Positions 36,237-40,133 of a DNA stretch of 40,133 nt are shown piece by piece. Position 1 is the first letter of the stretch. Each line of letters begins with the position of its first letter. The stretch covers positions 1 through 40,133 of the forward strand of contig CAZAXK010000004.1 of assembly GCA_964489135.1 (NCBI GenBank), read 5' to 3'. The notes below the pieces were generated by a model. The model was given only the letters and a program-made list of their open reading frames with translations, made no database searches and was not told the origin of the DNA. Made by a program: the position numbers and the translations under genes. This stretch comes from JBBTQZ01 sp964489135. GTDB taxonomy: Bacteria; Patescibacteriota; Minisyncoccia; Phycocordibacterales; WO2-35-19.

Positions 36237-37523
36237 ATGATTCTCGATAAGAATGGTTATCACTTCATCGGCATCGGTGGGATTGGGATCTCGGCAATTG
36301 CCCAAATGCTACTAAAGCAAGGCAAGAAAGTCAGCGGATCCGACCAAGCCCGTTCAGAAATTACCGACGACCTTGAGGAGCTCGGCGCCCAAATATTTAT
36401 CGGCCACAAGGCCGAGAACTTGAATGATGATGTCGAGGTGATTATCTACACCATCGCCATCCCCGACTCCAATCCCGAGATGCAGGAGGCTCGCAAGCGC
36501 GAGCGAGAAGCAAAATCGGTTGCGGAGAGCGATTTCGTTGTCGCCTCATATCCCGAAGCACTCGGTGAACTTTCCAAACAGAAATACACAATCGCTATTT
36601 CCGGCACCCATGGCAAGACGACCACGACCGCGATGATCGGCCACATCCTGCGCGAAGCCGGCCTCGACCCGACTATCATCGTCGGCTCCAAGATGCTTTC
36701 TAATCAAAAGGAAGGGGGGAGCAATTTCTACGGGGGCACTAGCCAATACTTGGTTGTCGAAGCTTGCGAATACCGACGATCTTTCCTCAATCTTTCGCCC
36801 AAGATTCTGGTTATCACCAACATCGAAGCAGACCACCTCGATTATTACAAAGACCTCGATGATATAAAAAGCGCTTTTGCAGAACTCAAAGCCAAGGTGC
36901 CCGCAGATGGAAAGATCATTACTGAGCAAGAATATTCCGAAGTCGATATCCGAAAAGACGACCTACTGATACCGGGCGAGCACAATTTGAAGAACGCCCG
37001 CGCGGCGATCAAAGCCGTCGAAGCGATTGGTATAGAAGCTGAAAAGGCCAAGGGATATCTTGCGAGTTTTCGTGGCACTTGGCGCCGACTGGAATACAAA
37101 GGCACCTATGCTTGGGCAGGAGAAGATGAGATCGTTGTCTACGACGATTATGCTCACCACCCGAGCGAGATCAGAGCTTCCCTTTCGGCACTGCACGAAA
37201 AATACCCCGACTATAAATTAGTTGCCGTGTTTGAACCTCACCAGCAGAGCCGGACCAAATTGCTATTCGACGACTTCGTAAGCGCTCTCTCGATCGCCGA
37301 TCAAGTATTCATCGCGCCCATCTACAAAGCACGCGAGGTTCTCGACCCCACTATTTCCAGCACGATTCTGGCCGAAGAGGTCAACAAAACCAAACCCTGT
37401 AGGGCGGTGGAGAATGTGGAGGAGTTGAAAGAAATAATCAAAGAGAGGGAGCAGAAAAAAATCTGTCTAGTTCTCATGGGTGCTGGCGATATCTACAAAT
37501 GGACTGCCACAATTCTCAATTAA
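36237..37523 (+). CDS. murC: UDP-N-acetylmuramate--L-alanine ligase MurC
   Basis: Attaches L-Ala to UDP-MurNAc. From ATG 36,237 the product is 428 residues: HFIGIGGIGISAIAQMLLKQG at the N-terminus, the P-loop ISGTHGKTTTTAMIG, VVEACEYRRSFL, ITNIEADHLDYYKD and YDDYAHHPSEIRASLSAL followed by EPHQQSRTK. The last two motifs are typical of MurC. A TTG three codons upstream is in frame but lies on the promoter. There is no Shine-Dalgarno and the ATG is about 3 bases from the predicted transcription start. Confidence 0.96.
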   Translation: MILDKNGYHFIGIGGIGISAIAQMLLKQGKKVSGSDQARSEITDDLEELGAQIFIGHKAENLNDDVEVIIYTIAIPDSNPEMQEARKREREAKSVAESDFVVASYPEALGELSKQKYTIAISGTHGKTTTTAMIGHILREAGLDPTIIVGSKMLSNQKEGGSNFYGGTSQYLVVEACEYRRSFLNLSPKILVITNIEADHLDYYKDLDDIKSAFAELKAKVPADGKIITEQEYSEVDIRKDDLLIPGEHNLKNARAAIKAVEAIGIEAEKAKGYLASFRGTWRRLEYKGTYAWAGEDEIVVYDDYAHHPSEIRASLSALHEKYPDYKLVAVFEPHQQSRTKLLFDDFVSALSIADQVFIAPIYKAREVLDPTISSTILAEEVNKTKPCRAVENVEELKEIIKEREQKKICLVLMGAGDIYKWTATILN

Positions 37524-37553
37524 CTGCTCCTTAAAGCAAATTTATACACTTTC

Positions 37554-37573
37554 CCGCGGCCGCGGGTTTTTGT
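37554..37573 (+). terminator. Terminator after murC
   Basis: CCCGC-GGCC-GCGGG followed by TTTTTG, 30 bases after the murC stop. Confidence 0.82.
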
Positions 37574-37605
37574 ATAATTTTTAAATTTTGAATTTTATAT
37601 GAAAT

Positions 37606-37647
37606 ATAGAAAACAAATTGTGCGTGGCAGAAACAACTACCACGCAC
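37606..37647 (-). terminator. Terminator of the micro-gene pair
   Basis: GTGCGTGG/CCACGCAC (37,620-37,647) with a 12-base loop, followed on the minus strand by AATTTGTTTTC. Confidence 0.82.
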
Positions 37648-37649
37648 GT

Positions 37650-37766
37650 TTAGAAAGGGTTCACCTGTGTTCGCCCGCGGAGCCGATCCGCTAGGCGGGA
37701 AAAGAAGTATGGCACACCCATCACAAGGGCGTACCATACAATCGCGAAAACAATTTTGACTTTCAT
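37650..37766 (-). CDS. Micro-protein B, 38 residues, one membrane span
   Basis: ATG at 37,766 overlaps the stop of micro-protein A by 4 bases (ATGA). The frame reads MKVKIVFAIVWYALVMGVPY then FFSRLADRLRGRTQVNPF. It has one hydrophobic helix (about 4-21) followed by a basic juxtamembrane stretch, so the C-terminus should be cytoplasmic. A terminator begins directly after the stop. Coupling to A and the paired membrane design suggest a two-component membrane complex; function unknown. Confidence 0.62.
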   Translation of the reverse strand: MKVKIVFAIVWYALVMGVPYFFSRLADRLRGRTQVNPF

Positions 37767-37873
37767 GATCTACTCCGCCGACCCCGGCGGTCGGCCAAAA
37801 AAGTGAAGAAGACACCGATGATCGCTAGCCACATAGCGCCACCGGAAACCAAAAAAAGATTCGATTTATTCAT
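37763..37873 (-). CDS. Micro-protein A, 36 residues, one membrane span
   Basis: ATG at 37,873; the frame reads MNKSNLFLVSGGAMWLAIIG then VFFTFLADRRGRRSRS and TGA. One helix (about 6-26) followed by a very basic tail. An extended -10 (TGGAATAAT) stands about 9 bases upstream of the ATG. The shared hydrophobic-then-ADR basic layout of A and B (FLADRRGR, RLADRLRGR) suggests they may be distant duplicates. No family recognised. Confidence 0.62.
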   Translation of the reverse strand: MNKSNLFLVSGGAMWLAIIGVFFTFLADRRGRRSRS

Positions 37874-37900
37874 CTAAAAATATTATTCCATAGCCGACAT

Positions 37901-37934
37901 AAAAAACAAAGGGGTGGTCGATGTTCTGACCCCC
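37901..37934 (-). terminator. Terminator of the 38,092 basic micro-gene
   Basis: GGGG-GGTC, loop AGAACATC, GACC-A-CCCC on the minus strand, then TTTGTTTTTT. Confidence 0.8.
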
Positions 37935-37960
37935 CTCCCTCTCTACTTACCGCCCGCTAT

Positions 37961-38092
37961 TCAACCTCGCCAGCGTGGGACCCGAACGACTTGGGTCCCT
38001 ACCCCGTTTTGTTTGGAACGACGCTTTCTCACGTGTCGCTCCGCCGCCCGGCTAAGCGCAGCCGGGTTTTTCCGACGGTTCTTCTTGGCCAT
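37961..38092 (-). CDS. Tiny very basic protein (43 residues)
   Basis: ATG at 38,092; the frame reads MAKKNRRKNPAALSRAAERH, then VRKRRSKQNGVGTQVVRVPR and WRG. One third of residues are Lys or Arg with a single acidic residue, so nucleic-acid or ribosome binding is likely. AGGAGG lies 3 bases before the ATG. The unit has a promoter and a terminator. It may be a very small ribosomal or nucleoid protein; I cannot assign it. Confidence 0.65.
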   Translation of the reverse strand: MAKKNRRKNPAALSRAAERHVRKRRSKQNGVGTQVVRVPRWRG

Positions 38093-38108
38093 AGGCCTCC
38101 TGCCAATA

Positions 38109-38137
38109 AAGTTAGCAAAATCAACACAGAAAGACAA
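38109..38137 (-). promoter_or_regulatory. Promoter of the 38,092 basic micro-gene
   Basis: TTGTCT (38,132-38,137), 17 bases, TAACTT (38,109-38,114) on the minus strand, with the Shine-Dalgarno and ATG directly after. Confidence 0.65.
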
Positions 38138-38178
38138 GTGTGGAAAAAGTTAAAAGTTTTTGGTAGACTCTTACAAGC

Positions 38179-38262
38179 GCGTCGGTGGTGGAGTGGTCTA
38201 TCACAACAGACTGTAAATCTGTCGCCCATTGGGCTTCGTTGGTTCGAATCCAACCCGACGCA
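38179..38262 (+). tRNA. tRNA-Tyr (anticodon GTA)
   Basis: 84-base class II tRNA: acceptor GCGTCGG/CCGACGC, anticodon stem ACAGA/TCTGT with loop CTGTAAA, a long variable arm around CGCCCATTGGGCTTC and T-arm GTTGG-TTCGAAT-CCAAC. The discriminator base is A and CCA is not encoded. Confidence 0.97.
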
Positions 38263-38263
38263 C

Positions 38264-38293
38264 ACGAAAAAAACTGCTTTGGCAGTTTTTTTC
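38264..38293. terminator. Bidirectional terminator between tRNA-Tyr and clpB
   Basis: AAAAAAACTGC-TTTG-GCAGTTTTTTT. The T-run on each strand follows a 5-bp stem, so it can end both convergent transcripts. Confidence 0.9.
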
Positions 38294-38298
38294 GTTCT

Positions 38299-40133
38299 TT
38301 ACTCCTGCTCCACCGGAGTATTGAGGACGCTCGCTTCGATGATTGCTCCGCGACGGCCCTTCTTGATGTCGAAGTTGAGTTCTGAATTTTTGAGCGAAAT
38401 GTGGACGAATCCGCCTTTCATGATCGATTTGCTGATGATAAGCGACGCGATCGGATTGAGAATCTTGTTCTGGATCAAGCGCTTGAGCGGTCGTGCACCA
38501 TACTGCGGATTGTAGCCCTCGCGCGCCAGATAATCGAGCGCCTCTTCGGTCAGATCGATCTCGATTTCCTTAAGTGAAAGTCGCTCGCGGACCAAGCCGA
38601 TCTGAATCTTTACTATCTCTCTGATTGCCTCTCTAGATAGCACGTCAAAGACCACCACGTCGTCGAGACGGTTGAGAAATTCGGGACTAAAGTGATCCTT
38701 GAGCGCTTCAAGCACCTTGTCTTTGACGCTACTGTAAGACGAGCTTTCTGAGGTATCGCGCTCACCAAAGCCCATCTTCTCCATCTTCTCAATGTATTGA
38801 GCGCCGATGTTCGAGGTCATGATAATAATCGTGTTTTTGAAGTTGACTGTTCGGCCCTTTGAATCAGTAAGTCGGCCGTTGTCGAGTACCTGAAGTAGTA
38901 CGTTGAATACTTCTGGGTGCGCCTTCTCTATCTCATCGAAAAGCACGATCGAATACGGTCGATGTCGGACTGATTCGGTAAGCCCGCCGGCATCGTCGAA
39001 GCCGACATAGCCAGGAGGTGCACCTATAAGCTTGGAAACACTGTGCTTCTCCATAAACTCCGACATATCGACGCGAATAAGCGCCTTCTCATCGTTGAAC
39101 ATAAACTCAGCAAGGGCTTTGGTAAGCTCGGTCTTGCCCACACCGGTGGGTCCTAGGAATATGAATGAGCCAATCGGCTTGTTCGGATCGCTAATACCAG
39201 CGCGCGAGCGTTTGATTGTATCAGATATTTTCTGGACCGCTTCATCCTGCCCGACAATTTTCTTCTTGAGCTCGTCTTCCATGCGGTTCAACTTCTCGGC
39301 TTCTTCTTCGAGCATGCGAGATACCGGTATGCCAGTCCACTTGGCGACAATCTCGGCGATGTCGTTCTCGGTTATTTCTTCGCGTAGAATCTGTCGCGAG
39401 GTCTGCAATTTCTTGAGCTTCTTGACTTGAGTGTCGAGATCCTTTTGCAACTCAGGAATCTTGCCATATCTTATTTCGGCGGCACGCGCCAAATCAGCGA
39501 CCGCTTCGGCCGAATCGGCATTGAGGCGTTCTTGCTCCAACTCCTTTTTGATGCGCTTTATTTCGGTTACGGTTTCCTTTTCGTTCTTCCACTTCAAGTC
39601 GAGCTCGCTCGTCTTTTCGCGCAGATCAGCTATCTCCTTCTCTATTTCGGCAAGTCGCTTCTTGGCCTTGACGCTTCTGCCTTCGGCTTCCTTCTTGAGC
39701 GCTTCTTTCTCGATTTCTAATTTGATTATTTTTGAATTCGTTTCGGCCAAGGCTGGTGGCATATTCTCAAGTGAAATTTTGAGATGAGAAGACGCTTCGT
39801 CGATCAGGTCCACTGCCTTGTCGGGCAGAAATCGGTCGGTGATGTATCTCGAAGAAAGATTGACCGCCGACTTGATAGCATCATCGGTAATGTGCACGCC
39901 ATGGTAGAGCTCGTATCGTTCTTTTAGACCGCGCAAAATAGTAACCGCATCATCTATCGACGGCTCGCTCACATAGACCGGCTGGAAGCGACGCGTAAGA
40001 GCTGGGTCCTTCTCGATGTGCTTTTGATACTCCTTGAGAGTAGTTGCCCCGATAGCTCGTAGCTCACCCCTCGCGAGAGCGGGCTTCAGCATATTGGACG
40101 CATCAAGCGATCCTTCGGCCGAGCCAGCACCAA
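38299..40133 (-). CDS. clpB: ClpB-type disaggregase, C-terminal three quarters (start beyond window)
   Basis: Hsp100 chaperone that pulls proteins out of aggregates with DnaK. The frame is open to the window edge, so the N-terminal domain and D1 Walker A are outside. Visible parts are the D1 end (SLDASNMLKPALARGELRAIGATTL, PALTRRFQPVYVSEPS), the coiled-coil M-domain (about 150 residues rich in K and E), and the D2 ring. D2 has FLGPTGVGKTELTKALAEF, RVDMSEFMEKHSVSKLIGAPPGYVG, IVLFDEIEKAHPEVF, TSNIGAQYIE, EFLNRLDDVVVFD and GARPLKRLIQ. No ClpP-docking tripeptide is obvious, and the long M-domain favours ClpB over ClpC. It is intact here, unlike the degenerate membrane-anchored relative at 17,647-20,070. 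Confidence 0.95.
   Translation of the reverse strand, partial: GAGSAEGSLDASNMLKPALARGELRAIGATTLKEYQKHIEKDPALTRRFQPVYVSEPSIDDAVTILRGLKERYELYHGVHITDDAIKSAVNLSSRYITDRFLPDKAVDLIDEASSHLKISLENMPPALAETNSKIIKLEIEKEALKKEAEGRSVKAKKRLAEIEKEIADLREKTSELDLKWKNEKETVTEIKRIKKELEQERLNADSAEAVADLARAAEIRYGKIPELQKDLDTQVKKLKKLQTSRQILREEITENDIAEIVAKWTGIPVSRMLEEEAEKLNRMEDELKKKIVGQDEAVQKISDTIKRSRAGISDPNKPIGSFIFLGPTGVGKTELTKALAEFMFNDEKALIRVDMSEFMEKHSVSKLIGAPPGYVGFDDAGGLTESVRHRPYSIVLFDEIEKAHPEVFNVLLQVLDNGRLTDSKGRTVNFKNTIIIMTSNIGAQYIEKMEKMGFGERDTSESSSYSSVKDKVLEALKDHFSPEFLNRLDDVVVFDVLSREAIREIVKIQIGLVRERLSLKEIEIDLTEEALDYLAREGYNPQYGARPLKRLIQNKILNPIASLIISKSIMKGGFVHISLKNSELNFDIKKGRRGAIIEASVLNTPVEQE

Noticed and set aside
37531..37815. 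Minus-strand frame of 94 codons
   Set aside because: It crosses the micro-gene pair and its terminator in another frame. The two short coupled frames fit the signals far better.

Overview
The window looks like a chromosomal segment of an ultrasmall-genome bacterium of the Candidate Phyla Radiation (Patescibacteria), most likely Parcubacteria. The reasons are a short prolyl-tRNA synthetase without an editing insert, a short delta-prime clamp-loader subunit without a P-loop, a PriA whose helicase motifs have decayed, an HTH-MurA fusion, many tiny single-membrane-span proteins, tRNAs without encoded CCA, and start codons sitting 6 to 9 bases after a -10 box. UGA is used as a normal stop and a tRNA-Trp(CCA) is present, so the genetic code appears standard. 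The phylum call is inference from gene content.

Layout. 1-6,700 (mostly minus): start of mreC, mreB, proS, then rseP, frr, holB and a second mreB. Between proS and rseP sits a plus-strand cassette: a PaaX/Cas2-like gene flanked by two near-identical palindromes. 6,750-10,160 (plus): degenerate priA, def, fmt. 10,160-12,934 (minus): small membrane protein, ribosome hibernation factor, VanY-type carboxypeptidase, tiny basic protein, beta-lactamase-fold serine hydrolase. 13,000-14,060: an uncharacterised repeat protein with an excellent ribosome-binding site but no standard start codon, tRNA-Asn, and many hairpins. 14,059-17,430: uncharacterised genes, PAP2 phosphatase, PH-domain membrane protein, and dus, which carries two repeat-derived inserts. 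17,440-22,620 (minus): a tiny transcription unit, a membrane-anchored Clp/Hsp100-type ATPase with a degenerate first ring, its membrane partner, ftsQ, serS. 22,657-28,365 (plus): dprA, two small promoter-terminator units, topA, relA/spoT. 28,390-31,025: parB, tRNA-Leu, miaA, tRNA-Trp, rpmG and several repeats. 31,171-37,523: cell-wall block with a class IV aminotransferase, murD, HTH-murA, murB, a small orphan gene and murC. 37,550-38,262: three micro-genes and tRNA-Tyr. 38,299-end: clpB (partial).

How the genes work together. The window encodes much of the cytoplasmic muropeptide pathway (MurA, MurB, MurC, MurD and a possible D-Glu-forming aminotransferase) with shape and division factors (MreB twice, MreC, FtsQ) and two wall-modifying enzymes. 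Translation and protein maturation are also well covered (ProRS, SerRS, Frr, Def, Fmt, MiaA, Dus, bL33, hibernation factor, four tRNAs).

The strongest unexplained signal is a palindrome family built around GACGGCCGTC. Two copies bracket the PaaX/Cas2-like gene and a third lies in frame inside miaA, 26 kb away. Two further repeat families have invaded the dus and dprA reading frames. Small independent genes with strong Shine-Dalgarno sites or terminators form a second recurring theme.
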